DNA of 24,450 bases from JBFWUW01 sp050247075 (GCA_050247075.1 JBFWUW010000092.1:1-24450), one strand, 5' to 3'. Counted from the stretch's first letter, positions 7,951 through 17,167 are shown. The notes: a model not told the origin generated them from the letters alone. A program made the numbers and translations.

Positions 7951-9120
7951 GTGAACTCGCATTCACTTTGCATCCGTGCTGGGCGCATGTTCTGCCCGGT
8001 TACTGGCCGAGACGGGCCAGGCCAGGTGATCGTGATGGCAGGGCGGATTGTCGCGGCGAACTGGCGCGACGACGTCGATCACCAGTCTGAAACCGGCAAG
8101 GGGAAAGATTCGCCGCGGATGCTCGACTTTCCCAACGGGATTTTGCTGCCTGGGTTGATCGACATGCACGCCCACCCGGCGGGAAGTCTTTCAAAATACA
8201 GTGTCAATGTGGACGAGCACTTTCTACAGCGCGGCACGACCACCGTCATGTCGCAGGGCGATGTGGGTGCCATCGAGTGGCCGGCCTTTCGCGAGCAGAT
8301 AGTGGGCGGTTCGCGAACCCGTGTTTTGCTGGCAATCAACCTGGCTGCCACGGGTGAACACGGCCCCGCGGCCTGTTTTGCCGATCCGGCATCTTTGGAT
8401 ATTGATGCCTGCGTCAAAGCGATTGGCGGCGATGATGCCGCGATCTGGGGCCTGGCAGTCAATCTCAGCGCAAACTCATGCGGCCAGGCTGATCCGCGAA
8501 CGGTGCTGCAAGCCGCATTAAACGTTGCCAACGCCACCGGCAATCCGCTGCTGCTGGGCCCGCGGCGCGGGGCCGATGACCTGGCTTGGGAAGAGCAGCT
8601 TGCGGTGCTGCGGCCGGGAGACGTGGTCACGTATTGCTTCGACGGCGGCCCGCATTCCATTGTGAGGGCCGGACGCGTCAGGCCGTGTGTGCAAGAGGCC
8701 CAGGCACGCGGCGTGCTTTTCGATCTGGGCCACGGCGCAAGTTCTTTTGATTTCGCCACGGCGGAGGCTGCCATCGGCCGCGGTTTTTTGCCCGACACCA
8801 TTTCCACCGACTTGCACTGTGGCCATGTGGGCCAAACTCCGCCCCACGACCTACCGCGGACGATCTCGAAACTGATCGCCGCCGGCATGACTGCCGAGGA
8901 TGCCTTCATCCGGGCCACCTGGCGGCCCGCGCTGGCCTTATCGTTGGACGGCGAGATTGGTTCCCTGCGCCCCGGCACATGCGCCGACCTGACAGTCTTA
9001 CAATGCGTTTCGCCAAACGCGGCACTGGCCGACACGCGAGGAGCCACGCGAATGGGGCCGTTGTGGCAATCCGTGCAGACGGTGCGCGCGGGCAAAGTAA
9101 TGGAAGCGACCGACGCCTAA
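7951..9120 (+). CDS. Amidohydrolase-superfamily protein
   Basis: This 389-residue protein belongs to the amidohydrolase/deacetylase group related to dihydroorotases, whose members hydrolyse amide bonds at a metal centre in a TIM barrel. It starts at GTG 7951. An N-terminal beta strand region leads to PGLIDMHAHP (metal pair H73, H75), then GTTTVMSQGD, FDLGHGASSFDF, TISTDLH with the likely catalytic D287, and the C-terminal GSLRPGTCADLTVL that closes the beta sandwich. Two positions that usually hold metal ligands look different. The strand that normally reads like MVHIG is LLLGPRR (200-206), and the usual THCFHG is TYCFDG (Y228). The family call is firm; activity and substrate are open. Its close spacing after the TrpD-like gene suggests one transcript. 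Confidence 0.87.
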   Translation: MNSHSLCIRAGRMFCPVTGRDGPGQVIVMAGRIVAANWRDDVDHQSETGKGKDSPRMLDFPNGILLPGLIDMHAHPAGSLSKYSVNVDEHFLQRGTTTVMSQGDVGAIEWPAFREQIVGGSRTRVLLAINLAATGEHGPAACFADPASLDIDACVKAIGGDDAAIWGLAVNLSANSCGQADPRTVLQAALNVANATGNPLLLGPRRGADDLAWEEQLAVLRPGDVVTYCFDGGPHSIVRAGRVRPCVQEAQARGVLFDLGHGASSFDFATAEAAIGRGFLPDTISTDLHCGHVGQTPPHDLPRTISKLIAAGMTAEDAFIRATWRPALALSLDGEIGSLRPGTCADLTVLQCVSPNAALADTRGATRMGPLWQSVQTVRAGKVMEATDA

Positions 9121-9335
9121 AGCGGCTCGTGGCAAAAGCGATCTCAATTGAACCTTATCGTTGTTCAGGCCCAGCCTCCGTATACTCCAACAAGCCATCG
9201 CTCCAGCCAGCAGGCTTTCAACCTTTTGCCCTCATCCGTTCCTCTGACATTGCCGCTAGTGCCTACCGTCGCGGCTCGTTCTGGCGTAGACTGCAAGGGT
9301 GTCGATGCGCCGTTCATTAGGCCCCATTTGCGTTC

Positions 9336-12305
9336 ATGGATCAGCAACGAGCGAGGATTCAAGAAGACCTTCGCGGTCTCGTCGCGGGCGAGGTCCGTTG
9401 CGACGACGTATTCCGGCAATTGTACGCCTCCGACGCCAGCATCTATCAGATACTGCCGCTAGGGGTGGTACTCCCGCAATCGACGCACGATGTGGTGGCC
9501 ACGGTTAAATACGCGGCTGAACATCAAATACCGATCCACGCCCGCGGCGCGGGAACTGGGCTGTCGGGCGAATCCCTGGGACCAGGGCTGGTTCTCGATT
9601 TTTCCAAGAATCTGCGGCGGATCATCGGGACCGATGGCCACACGGTGCGGGTACAACCTGGTGTGGTTCACGAGCGCCTGAACGCCTATCTGCGTCCACT
9701 AGGCCGTGTCTTCGGTCCGGACCCGGCCATGAGCCATGTAACCACCATGGGCAGCGTCATCGCTCTCGATGGATCGGGTAGCCATTGGCTGAAACATGGC
9801 TCGGCCCGGCGGCATGTGGTGAGCATGCAAGTCGTGCTGGCGGATGGCACCCCCTTAGAGATCGGCCGCGAATCTGCCGCGCCCGCGGCCAAGGGAGAGC
9901 CCCCTAGCCGACGTCAGGAACTGGTCGGCCAACTGGCAAGCCTGCTAGCCGACAAGCAAGACCTGATCGCCAGGTGCCAACCCAAGAGTCTGGTCAACCG
10001 TAGCGGCTACCATTTACAGGGAGTGCTGAACGACGGCCATCTCGATTTGCCGCAATTGCTGGCCGGGTCCGAGGGAACGCTGGCGCTGATTACCGAGATG
10101 ACGCTGGCCACGCAAGAATTGGCCCGGCACCGCGGCATCGCCGCGTTGTTCTTTGACCGGCTGGAGAACGCCTCGAAGGCCGTACTGGAGATATTGCCCT
10201 TTGGGCCGTGCGCTTGCGACCTCATGGACCGCCGGCATCTGGCGTTGGCCCGCGAGTCGGACGTCCGCCGCGAATTTCTCATTCCGCCGAACGCCGAGGC
10301 CATGCTGTTGGTTGAGCATGAAGGGCCAGACGCGGCCGAGGTCCGCGAGCGGCTGAGGCAGATCGTCGACCGCGTGCGGCGTCGCAAGCGGCTGGCGTTC
10401 GATGCGCGGCAAGTCTTCGATCAGGAGGAAATGGAGTCATTCTGGCAGCTTGCCCGACAGGTCATTCCCACGCTGCATAAGGTCAAAGGGGCCGCGCGGC
10501 CCCTGCCAATCGTGGAGGATATCGCTGTTCCTCCAGCCTCTCTCACAGAGTTTCTGATCACACTGCAAAATGTGTTGAAGCGGCACCAGGTGACGGCATC
10601 GTTGTTCGCCCATGCGGGCCACGGCCAGTTGCATGTGCGTCCTTTCCTTAATCCCGAGGAGCCGGCCGATCTGAAAAAGCTGGAGCCGCTGGCCCAAGAC
10701 CTGTATCAGGCCGTGTTTGCCGTGGGAGGGACGATCAGCGGCGAACACGGCGACGGCCTCAGCCGCACGCCATTCGTCCGCCAGCAATACGGCGATCTCT
10801 ATCCCGTCTTTGCCGAGGTCAAACGCATTTTTGACCCGCAAGGCATTTTCAATCCTGGCAAGGTCATTTGGGACGAAGTCTCTCGCATTACCGATCATTT
10901 ACGGCCAGCCCCGGATGACGACGCCACGCCCGTGCAAGAAGGCGTCATGTCGAGCCCGCCAGAAAAGCAGCTCGTCAATCTGCAATTGCAATGGTCGCCC
11001 GATGAACTAGAAGGTGTCGCCCGCAATTGCAACGGTTGCGGCGTCTGCCGCTTGCAATCGTCCGACACGCGGATGTGCCCGATCTTTCGCTTTGCCCCAT
11101 CGGAAGACGCCTCGCCGCGGGCCAAGGCCAATCTCATTCGCGGGCTGCTTGCGGGCGAACTACCCCCCACCGCGCTGGCCAGCGAGGACTTCAAGGCCGT
11201 GGCCGACTTATGCGTGGGCTGCCACATGTGCCGTTTAGAGTGCCCTACCGCCGTTGACGTTCCCAAGATCATGCTGGAGGGCAAAGCCGCCTACACGGCC
11301 GCTAACGGGCTGCCCTTCTCCGACTGGCTATTGGCCCGGCTGGAATGGTTGAGCGCGGCGGGCAGCACTTTTAGCCGTTTTTCGAATTGGGCGTTGAGCA
11401 ACCGCCAATGCCGCTGGCTGGCGGAAAAAATCCTGGGGCTGGCCCAGGCCCGTAAGTTGCCGCGGTTTACCAGCCGCAGCTTCATGCGCAGGGCCGCCCG
11501 GCGACGGCTGACTAGGCCGCCGCATCGCAGCGGGCGACGCGTGCTGTACTTTGTCGATCTGTATGCCAACTACCACGACCCGCAATTGGCCGAGGCCTTC
11601 TTGGCGGTGATGGAGCACAACGCGGTCTCGGTCTATGTCCATCCCGACCAGCAGCCCTCGGGCATCGTGCCGCTGTCGCTGGGGGCGGTCCATCGGGCCA
11701 AGAGGTTCGCGGCCCGCAATCTGCCGTTGCTAGCCGAGGCCGTCCGCCAAGGCTACCAAATCGTCACCTCCGAACCTTCCACGGCCCTCTGTCTGACGCG
11801 CGAGTATCCCTCGCTGATCAACGATGACGACGCCCGGTTGGTGGCCGCCAACACCAGCGAAGCCTGCACCTACCTGTGGAAGATGCACCAGTCGGGCAGT
11901 TTGCAGTTAGACTTTCAACCGGTCAACGCCAACCTCGGATACCACTTGCCCTGCCACCTGAAAGCACTCGAGGTCGGCCTGCCTGGGCTGAGCCTGCTGC
12001 GTCTGGTGCCTGGCCTGACGGTACAGCGCATCGAACGCGGCTGCTCGGGCATGGCTGGCATGTTTGGTCTCAAAAGGTCAAACTTTCGCAATAGCGTGCG
12101 GGCTGGCTGGGGGCTGATCTCCAGTTTGCGAAATTCCGACATTCAGGCCGGCACCACGGAATGCAGTTCGTGCAAGATGCAAATGGAGCAAGGGACCGTT
12201 AAGCCGACACTACACCCCCTTAAAATCTTAGCGCATGCCTACGGCCTGATGCCCGAAGTGGCCAGCCAGCTAACCGCGCGGGGAGAGGAACTGGTGGTGA
12301 CCTGA
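9336..12305 (+). CDS. FAD-linked oxidase fused to Fe-S/CCG subunit (YdiJ / GlcD-GlcF type)
   Basis: This 989-residue flavo-iron-sulfur dehydrogenase probably oxidises a 2-hydroxy acid such as D-lactate, glycolate or D-2-hydroxyglutarate and passes electrons to the membrane chain. Domains in order are: a PCMH-type FAD-binding domain (about 40-225) with RGAGTGLSGES and GSVIALDGSGSH; a C-terminal FAD-oxidase domain with AHAGHGQLH (H426, H429, H433) and GEHGDG (H471); two 4Fe-4S motifs, CNGCGVC (565-571 with C581) and CVGCHMCRLEC (626-636); and a CCG heterodisulfide-reductase-like part with C873, C903, C943 and C946. Length and order match the fused E. coli YdiJ layout rather than separate GlcD and GlcF. 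The stop overlaps the start of a MoaD-like gene (TGATG), implying translational coupling. The exact substrate cannot be read from sequence. The 215 bp upstream (9121-9335) shows no other feature. Confidence 0.93.
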   Translation: MDQQRARIQEDLRGLVAGEVRCDDVFRQLYASDASIYQILPLGVVLPQSTHDVVATVKYAAEHQIPIHARGAGTGLSGESLGPGLVLDFSKNLRRIIGTDGHTVRVQPGVVHERLNAYLRPLGRVFGPDPAMSHVTTMGSVIALDGSGSHWLKHGSARRHVVSMQVVLADGTPLEIGRESAAPAAKGEPPSRRQELVGQLASLLADKQDLIARCQPKSLVNRSGYHLQGVLNDGHLDLPQLLAGSEGTLALITEMTLATQELARHRGIAALFFDRLENASKAVLEILPFGPCACDLMDRRHLALARESDVRREFLIPPNAEAMLLVEHEGPDAAEVRERLRQIVDRVRRRKRLAFDARQVFDQEEMESFWQLARQVIPTLHKVKGAARPLPIVEDIAVPPASLTEFLITLQNVLKRHQVTASLFAHAGHGQLHVRPFLNPEEPADLKKLEPLAQDLYQAVFAVGGTISGEHGDGLSRTPFVRQQYGDLYPVFAEVKRIFDPQGIFNPGKVIWDEVSRITDHLRPAPDDDATPVQEGVMSSPPEKQLVNLQLQWSPDELEGVARNCNGCGVCRLQSSDTRMCPIFRFAPSEDASPRAKANLIRGLLAGELPPTALASEDFKAVADLCVGCHMCRLECPTAVDVPKIMLEGKAAYTAANGLPFSDWLLARLEWLSAAGSTFSRFSNWALSNRQCRWLAEKILGLAQARKLPRFTSRSFMRRAARRRLTRPPHRSGRRVLYFVDLYANYHDPQLAEAFLAVMEHNAVSVYVHPDQQPSGIVPLSLGAVHRAKRFAARNLPLLAEAVRQGYQIVTSEPSTALCLTREYPSLINDDDARLVAANTSEACTYLWKMHQSGSLQLDFQPVNANLGYHLPCHLKALEVGLPGLSLLRLVPGLTVQRIERGCSGMAGMFGLKRSNFRNSVRAGWGLISSLRNSDIQAGTTECSSCKMQMEQGTVKPTLHPLKILAHAYGLMPEVASQLTARGEELVVT

Positions 12306-12550
12306 TGCAAATCAACGTGCAACTCTTCGCCGTGGCCCGACAGCGGGCGGGCAGCGGGTCGATCGAGCTTGAACTGCCGTCGGGTGCCACCGTGGCCATG
12401 CTGCGGGTAGCTCTCGTGGCAGCGGTTCCCACGCTGGCCGACACCGCGCCCCATCTGCGGTTTGCCGTCAATTCCGACTACGCGGCCGATGCCACGGTAA
12501 TCCCGGCCGATGCACAAGTTGCCTGTATTCCGCCGGTCAGCGGAGGGTGA
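12305..12550 (+). CDS. moaD: MoaD/ThiS-family small sulfur carrier
   Basis: This 81-residue ubiquitin-like protein ends in PPVSGG. The terminal Gly-Gly is the site that becomes a thiocarboxylate and donates sulfur, for molybdopterin in the MoaD branch. The start MQINVQLFAVARQRAG and the IELELPSGATVAMLR strand and helix fit MoaD better than ThiS. Its ATG shares one base with the stop of the FAD/Fe-S dehydrogenase. No MoaE, MoaB or MoaA gene lies nearby, so the partner must be encoded elsewhere. Alternatively the carrier may serve another sulfur-transfer reaction. Confidence 0.87.
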   Translation: MQINVQLFAVARQRAGSGSIELELPSGATVAMLRVALVAAVPTLADTAPHLRFAVNSDYAADATVIPADAQVACIPPVSGG

Positions 12551-12593
12551 GGAACCGCATGCGCAACATCCTTCCACAGCTTGCTTGGCATGA

Positions 12594-12956
12594 CTATTTC
12601 TTCTGTTCGACCGGCAACTGGTCGATCTTGGCAGCCAGGATAAAGTCGTTCTCGGAGAGTCCGCCGATGGCGTGGGTCCAAAGTTCGATCGACACGTTGC
12701 GGTAGCCTTCCAGGTGCAGATCGGGGTGATGCTGGTCCTCTTCGGCCACGCGGGCCACTTCCTCGAAAAACCGCATTCCCGCCAAGAAGTTCTTGACGGT
12801 CCAGTCCTTGCGGATTCGCTTACCTTCGTGCGTCAGCCGCCAGCCCGGCAGGCCAGCCAACTGCGACTGAGCGTGCGGCAACGTGCAAGGTTCAACACCT
12901 CCTTCACACGGCAAGCATTTCTTGGCTGCCAATTGTTGCGCGGTGAGCGTTTCCAT
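12594..12956 (-). CDS. phhB: Pterin-4a-carbinolamine dehydratase
   Basis: This 120-residue enzyme dehydrates 4a-hydroxytetrahydropterin, recycling the cofactor of aromatic amino acid hydroxylases. The core EEDQHHPDLHLEGYRNVSIE holds the family motif with H76 and H77, and LWTHAIGGL supplies the third histidine H95. An N-terminal CLPCEGG stretch, common in bacterial members, precedes the fold. A GGAGGA ribosome binding site lies just before the ATG at 12956. It is 24 bp downstream of the DUF4404 gene on the same strand and converges with moaD, leaving only 43 bp between the stops. No aromatic hydroxylase is visible here. Confidence 0.94.
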   Translation of the reverse strand: METLTAQQLAAKKCLPCEGGVEPCTLPHAQSQLAGLPGWRLTHEGKRIRKDWTVKNFLAGMRFFEEVARVAEEDQHHPDLHLEGYRNVSIELWTHAIGGLSENDFILAAKIDQLPVEQKK

Positions 12957-12980
12957 GCGTTCCTCCCGAATGGTTCGTGT

Positions 12981-13256
12981 TCAAATGCCCATCCGCCCCA
13001 GGGCGTCGATGACGCTGCCGACAGAGCCGGTCAAGGTAGGGTGCGATTCTTGAAAGCTGTCGGAGGCCTGCTTCAGCCGGGCGATCAGCGAAGCCCCCTC
13101 GGCCGATTGGCCGCCATCGGCGTTCATGGCTTGCTGGATGTCGTGCAGCGCCCCTTCCAGCACCGCCCGGGCTTCGGGATCAACCTTTGGCAAGGCCGCT
13201 AGTTCGGCATGCAACTCGGCGACGGTCTGCCGCAGTTTGTCGTGGAGTTCGCTCAT
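12981..13256 (-). CDS. DUF4404 family protein
   Basis: This 91-residue cytoplasmic protein is almost wholly alpha-helical. It starts MSELHDKLRQTVAELHAELA, has a DPEARAVLEGALHDIQQ middle typical of DUF4404, and ends in SVGSVIDALGRMGI. The N-terminal heptad pattern suggests helix pairing. It probably shares a transcript with the carbinolamine dehydratase that follows 24 bp later. No function is established for the family to my knowledge. Confidence 0.8.
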   Translation of the reverse strand: MSELHDKLRQTVAELHAELAALPKVDPEARAVLEGALHDIQQAMNADGGQSAEGASLIARLKQASDSFQESHPTLTGSVGSVIDALGRMGI

Positions 13257-13356
13257 GGCAGTCCCTCAGCTTCCGTGGAATGGACAAATCGTCTACCTCG
13301 TTCGACAAACCTGCGTCACTACTTCCATCATACGCCGCACCGATGGCAGTGCTAGG

Positions 13357-13404
13357 GGAAAGGCGAAAGGCTGATGGCTGACAGCTTCTCACCTGAAAGC
13401 TGAA
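13357..13404. repeat. Short interspersed AAAGGCTGATGG-type repeat
   Basis: GGAAAGGCGAAAGGCTGATG followed by GCTGACAGCTTCTCACCTGA gives the low-complexity PSAFRLS-type peptide when translated, a type of spurious peptide I associate with interspersed intergenic repeats in such genomes. It lies in the 262-bp divergent gap 13257-13518 between the DUF4404 gene and the coiled-coil gene. No clear promoter was found there. Confidence 0.5.
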
Positions 13405-13518
13405 CACTCCTCCAATATTGCCCTCAACTCGTCAGCCAAAATCGTCGATAACAGGACCGCGCGGCTTTAGTTTTCGCGCATCGTTTTTGGCTGATCGTGC
13501 TGACAAGGCTAGCGGTTC

Positions 13519-14889
13519 ATGGCGGAAATTAACACATCGACGCCCGGCCATGTGCCGGATCGCACGGGCGCGGCCACCGGCCCCGTGCCTGGCGTGCGCA
13601 TCGATGGCCCGCACGCGATTGCCGGTCGTGAACCGCCAGCAGCGCCAGCCGTGGCAGCGGCAGCGGCGCTTTCCGAACCTTCGATCGAACTACGCGAACA
13701 GCTTCAAGCCCAAGCCGGACAACTGGCCGAGCACTTGTTGGCTCGGCAACGTGATATCGACCGCCGCGAGGCCCGACTGCATGCCGACCTGGCCGAGTTT
13801 GACCGGGAGCGCCGCAAGGCGCGGCTGTGGTTCGAGGAACGCCAGCAAGAGCTGACCGTCCGCGAGGACGAACTGGCCCAGCGCGAGCGCGAGGTCGCCG
13901 ACCAGGTATCCAAAGTTACCGCCGCGGAAGGCTTTCAAGAGGCATCCCGGCAGGAATCTCTGGCCCAATTCGAGGCGCGGCAACGGGCACTGGCCAGGCA
14001 TGCCTCCGAATTGGAAGAGTTGGCCGCCCGCTTGGCGCAGAGAGAGGCCGCCTGCCAACAGCGGCTGGACGATAGCCAAGCCGAACAAAGCCGCCGCGAT
14101 GACGCCTTGCGGCTGGTGCGTCAACAGTTCGAGGCCCGCCAACGGGCAACGCGGGAACTCCACGCACGTCTAGAGGCCAATCTGGAGCGTCGTCGCCAGG
14201 CACTGGAGGCACAAGCGGCCGAAATCGACGCCGATCGCCAGCGGTCGGCGGCCTTGGCTGGCCAGCGCGAGCAGCAGCTTCGCGAGCAGTCGATTGAGGT
14301 CGAGGACCGCGGCCGCCGCATTTCGTCCGCCGAAGCCGAGTTGCAAGCCAGCCAGGCTGAGATCGAAGACCAGCGGCGAGAATTGTCGGTCCAGCGCGAC
14401 AAACTCCACCAGGTGCTGGAAGACAACCGCCGGCAACTGGCCGAGCACGAACAGGCCGTGGCCGAAGAGGTCGCGGCTGAGCGAACACTGCTGGCACAAC
14501 GAGCCGAGCAGCTCGACAATCGGCAAAATGCGCTGGAGCGCAAACTGGACGACATGCATCGCGTGCAGCGCGATACCTTGTCAGCCCGGCTGGCGCTTGA
14601 GGAACTGTGGGCGGAACTGTCCGGCGACCGGTTGACGCCGGAGTTGACACGATCGCTCAACCGGCTAAGGACGCAGCTTGCCGATCAATACCGGCTCGCG
14701 CAAGACGACCTGGCGGAGCGGCAGACTCGGCTGGAAGCGCTGGCGGAGCGGTTGCAAACGCATCAAGCCCGCGTCGCCGATGAACGCCAGCAAGTCCAGG
14801 ACTGGCTGGCTCAACGCCAGGCAGAACTGGAGCAGCAGGCGGCATCTCTGGTGGCACGCCAACGCGAGCTGGAAATCCGCGGGCTGTAA
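13519..14889 (+). CDS. Long coiled-coil protein, function unknown
   Basis: This 456-residue protein has a Pro/Ala-rich, probably disordered N-terminus (1-50) followed by almost unbroken coiled coil to the end, rich in Glu, Arg, Gln, Ala and Leu with repeated REDELAQREREV-like heptads. No signal peptide or membrane segment is seen, so it is probably cytoplasmic. I do not recognise a named family. It begins a run of four same-strand genes (DUF1501 protein and two GspF-like proteins), though 109 bp separate it from the next gene. The start at ATG 13519 is the first plausible one; no strong ribosome binding site precedes it. A structural or scaffolding role is only a guess from the fold. Confidence 0.85.
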   Translation: MAEINTSTPGHVPDRTGAATGPVPGVRIDGPHAIAGREPPAAPAVAAAAALSEPSIELREQLQAQAGQLAEHLLARQRDIDRREARLHADLAEFDRERRKARLWFEERQQELTVREDELAQREREVADQVSKVTAAEGFQEASRQESLAQFEARQRALARHASELEELAARLAQREAACQQRLDDSQAEQSRRDDALRLVRQQFEARQRATRELHARLEANLERRRQALEAQAAEIDADRQRSAALAGQREQQLREQSIEVEDRGRRISSAEAELQASQAEIEDQRRELSVQRDKLHQVLEDNRRQLAEHEQAVAEEVAAERTLLAQRAEQLDNRQNALERKLDDMHRVQRDTLSARLALEELWAELSGDRLTPELTRSLNRLRTQLADQYRLAQDDLAERQTRLEALAERLQTHQARVADERQQVQDWLAQRQAELEQQAASLVARQRELEIRGL

Positions 14890-14998
14890 TGGCCACACGC
14901 CCCACTGGCCTCACCTCCGCGCTTGCCGCCAGGGGGTGTTTCTCCTTAGACTGCGGTCTGCACAGGGGCGTTTCAGCGGCTGATCGTGAGATTGCATC

Positions 14999-16327
14999 AT
15001 GCGGAACCAACTTCAACGCCGTGAGGTGCTGCGGCTTGGCGGCGTCAGCGTGTTGAGTGCCGCCTGGGGCGGTCCTTCGCCAGGGGACCAGGCCTGGGGT
15101 GCCTCCGAGGAGCCGGGCAAGCGGCGGAACTGCATCTTTATGCTCTTGCAGGGAGGGCCTAGCCATCTCGACCTGTGGGATCCCAAGCCTGCCGCACCGG
15201 CTGAAGTACGCGGGCCGTTCGCCGCTATCGACACGGCCCTACCCGGCGTCTCGTTCGGCGAGTTAATGCCCCGCAGTGCCGCGCTTGCTTGTCGATTGGC
15301 CGTGGTCCGGTCCTGCACGCACGAGTTTAACAACCATATTGCCGGCACCTATATCGCCATGACCGGCTCGGTCGATCAGCCCAACACCGACCGCGAAGCC
15401 CAAGCCGAGGATTTTCCCGGACCTGGCGCTATTCTGAATTATCTGCAGCAGACTCCGCCACGCTTGCCGGTGAGCGTTTCGCTGCCGACTTGGCTCAGCA
15501 TTCCCGGTCCCAGCAACCGCATGCCCGGCCAGTACGGTGGTTTCGTCGGGGCGATCCACGACCCGTTTCTGATCGCGGGCGAACCGGAAAAGGCCGACTT
15601 CAGGCCGCTCTCGCTGTCGCTGCCCGACGGGTTTGAGACGCGCCGGCTCGACGCACGGTGGGCCTTGCGCTCGCAATTGGACTCCGCCACGCGGCTGCTA
15701 GAGGATCAACTGGCACGAACCCACGACCGGCTGAGCCAAAGCGCGTATGAACTTCTGATCGACCCTCGCGTGAGGGAGGCCATCGACCTGTCGCGAGAGC
15801 CGGAGGCATCGCGGCAGCGCTACGGCATGACGCGGATTGGCCAATCGTTGCTGCTAGCCCGGCGGTTGGTAGAGGCGGGCGTGCGGTTTGTCGGCTACAA
15901 CGCCTTCAATCAGGAATGGGACACGCACGGCGACCTGCCCAACCGCTACCGGCAGATCGTGCCCCCCATGGACCAGGCGTTTGCCGCACTGGTGGAGGAC
16001 CTGGCCGAGCGAGGGCTGCTTGACGACACCTTGGTTATTAATACTGGCGAGTTCGGCCGCACGCCCATCATCAACGCCAGCAACGGCCGAGACCATTGGC
16101 CCAATGCCTATAGCACGGTCCTAGCCGGTGGCGGAGTACGCGGCGGATTGGTGCATGGCAGCAGCGATTCCAAGGGGGGCCATGTCGCCAGCCAGCCAGT
16201 CGACCCGGCCGATATTCTGGCCACCATGTGGCACGTTCTGGGGATTGAACCGCGGACGGAAATGCGCGACAGGCTCGACCGGCCGCATCTGGTATCGCGC
16301 GGGCGCGTGATGATGGAGCTGCTGTAA
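14999..16327 (+). CDS. DUF1501 family protein with Tat-type signal
   Basis: This 442-residue secreted protein belongs to a family greatly expanded in Planctomycetes and structurally related to alkaline phosphatase/sulfatase folds. The N-terminus MRNQLQRREVLRLGGVSVLS has a twin-arginine signal. CIFMLLQGGPSHLDLWDPKP, the AGTYIAMTG region, NTGEFGRTP (GEFGRT at 350-355) and GRDHWP are family hallmarks. Such genes usually sit beside DUF1549/DUF1553 cytochrome genes, but none is present here. Instead it is followed by two GspF-like genes, the first after only 15 bp. Its biochemical role is not established. The assignment to the family is secure. Confidence 0.93.
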   Translation: MRNQLQRREVLRLGGVSVLSAAWGGPSPGDQAWGASEEPGKRRNCIFMLLQGGPSHLDLWDPKPAAPAEVRGPFAAIDTALPGVSFGELMPRSAALACRLAVVRSCTHEFNNHIAGTYIAMTGSVDQPNTDREAQAEDFPGPGAILNYLQQTPPRLPVSVSLPTWLSIPGPSNRMPGQYGGFVGAIHDPFLIAGEPEKADFRPLSLSLPDGFETRRLDARWALRSQLDSATRLLEDQLARTHDRLSQSAYELLIDPRVREAIDLSREPEASRQRYGMTRIGQSLLLARRLVEAGVRFVGYNAFNQEWDTHGDLPNRYRQIVPPMDQAFAALVEDLAERGLLDDTLVINTGEFGRTPIINASNGRDHWPNAYSTVLAGGGVRGGLVHGSSDSKGGHVASQPVDPADILATMWHVLGIEPRTEMRDRLDRPHLVSRGRVMMELL

Positions 16328-16342
16328 AACACGGGGCCAGGC

Positions 16343-17155
16343 ATGATGACCACCGAGTGGCTGGAGCAACTCCGCAAGGCGCTCGGGCCACGGCACGAAC
16401 ACGAGTACCTCAACCGATTTGTGGCCGTCCATCGCGAGTGTGATCGTTTACGGCGTCAGACCTGGCGGATGGCGGCCTTGGTCGTCCTTTCCGCTGCCAG
16501 CGGGCTGGCTGTGGTCTCGCTGCTGCTGGCGCTGGTTGTGCCAGAACTAGGCCAGGCGCTAGTGGCATCGGGCTTGCGATTAAACCCGGCGGGCCGGGCC
16601 CTCGAAGGAGCGGCTTCGCTGGGCCGCGGCTTTTGGCTGGTGCTGGCCGCCGGTTTTGTCTTGCTTGGCTATTCCCCTTGGATCTTTCGCCGGCCAGCCT
16701 GGAACAGGATGCCCCGGCTGCCGATGATTGGTTCCATCTGGAGAGCCATCGACGAAGCACAATGGAGCCATATGCTGGCAATGTTTGTCGAGATGGGGTA
16801 CCCCTGGCAGCAAGCCTTGCAGCACAGTGGGGAGTTAGCCGCTCAAGGTGGCATGAACCAGCGCGGCTTGCGGTGGGCCACCCAGCTTGAGGCGGGCGAC
16901 AACTGGCGGGCCGTGATCGAATCCGATGCCACTGCGCCGGCCCATTGGCGACTGCTATCCCCGAATAACGGAGCCCCCCCTTCGAGGCTGCTGCGGCAAT
17001 CCGCCGGACTGAGCGCAGGCCGGGCAGGCATGCGGCTAGCACTGTTAAAGGCGGCCATCTGGCCGGTTTTGTACTGCGGCGGGCTGGTAATGGGACTGGC
17101 GGTGACGCGGGCCCTCCTCGGCCCGATTCTGGCGTACCTTCGTACATGGGCCTGA
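16343..17155 (+). CDS. GspF/PilC-like membrane protein, half-size
   Basis: This 270-residue inner-membrane protein resembles the platform protein of type II secretion and type IV pilus systems. Membrane spans are at about 43-68, 97-115 and 235-262. The soluble block LPMIGSIWRAIDEAQWSHML continuing into FVEMGYPWQQALQHSGELA (126-166) matches the T2SF repeat pattern of a short helix bundle with a Gly-Tyr-Pro turn. Only one T2SF unit is present, whereas classical GspF has two, so it is half the expected size. It starts at ATG 16343 (a second ATG follows directly), 15 bp after the DUF1501 stop, and is 12 bp before the second GspF-like gene. No GspE ATPase or pilin gene is nearby. The homology is moderate, so the role in secretion is inferred. 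Confidence 0.75.
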   Translation: MMTTEWLEQLRKALGPRHEHEYLNRFVAVHRECDRLRRQTWRMAALVVLSAASGLAVVSLLLALVVPELGQALVASGLRLNPAGRALEGAASLGRGFWLVLAAGFVLLGYSPWIFRRPAWNRMPRLPMIGSIWRAIDEAQWSHMLAMFVEMGYPWQQALQHSGELAAQGGMNQRGLRWATQLEAGDNWRAVIESDATAPAHWRLLSPNNGAPPSRLLRQSAGLSAGRAGMRLALLKAAIWPVLYCGGLVMGLAVTRALLGPILAYLRTWA

Positions 17156-17167
17156 GGACCGACAACA

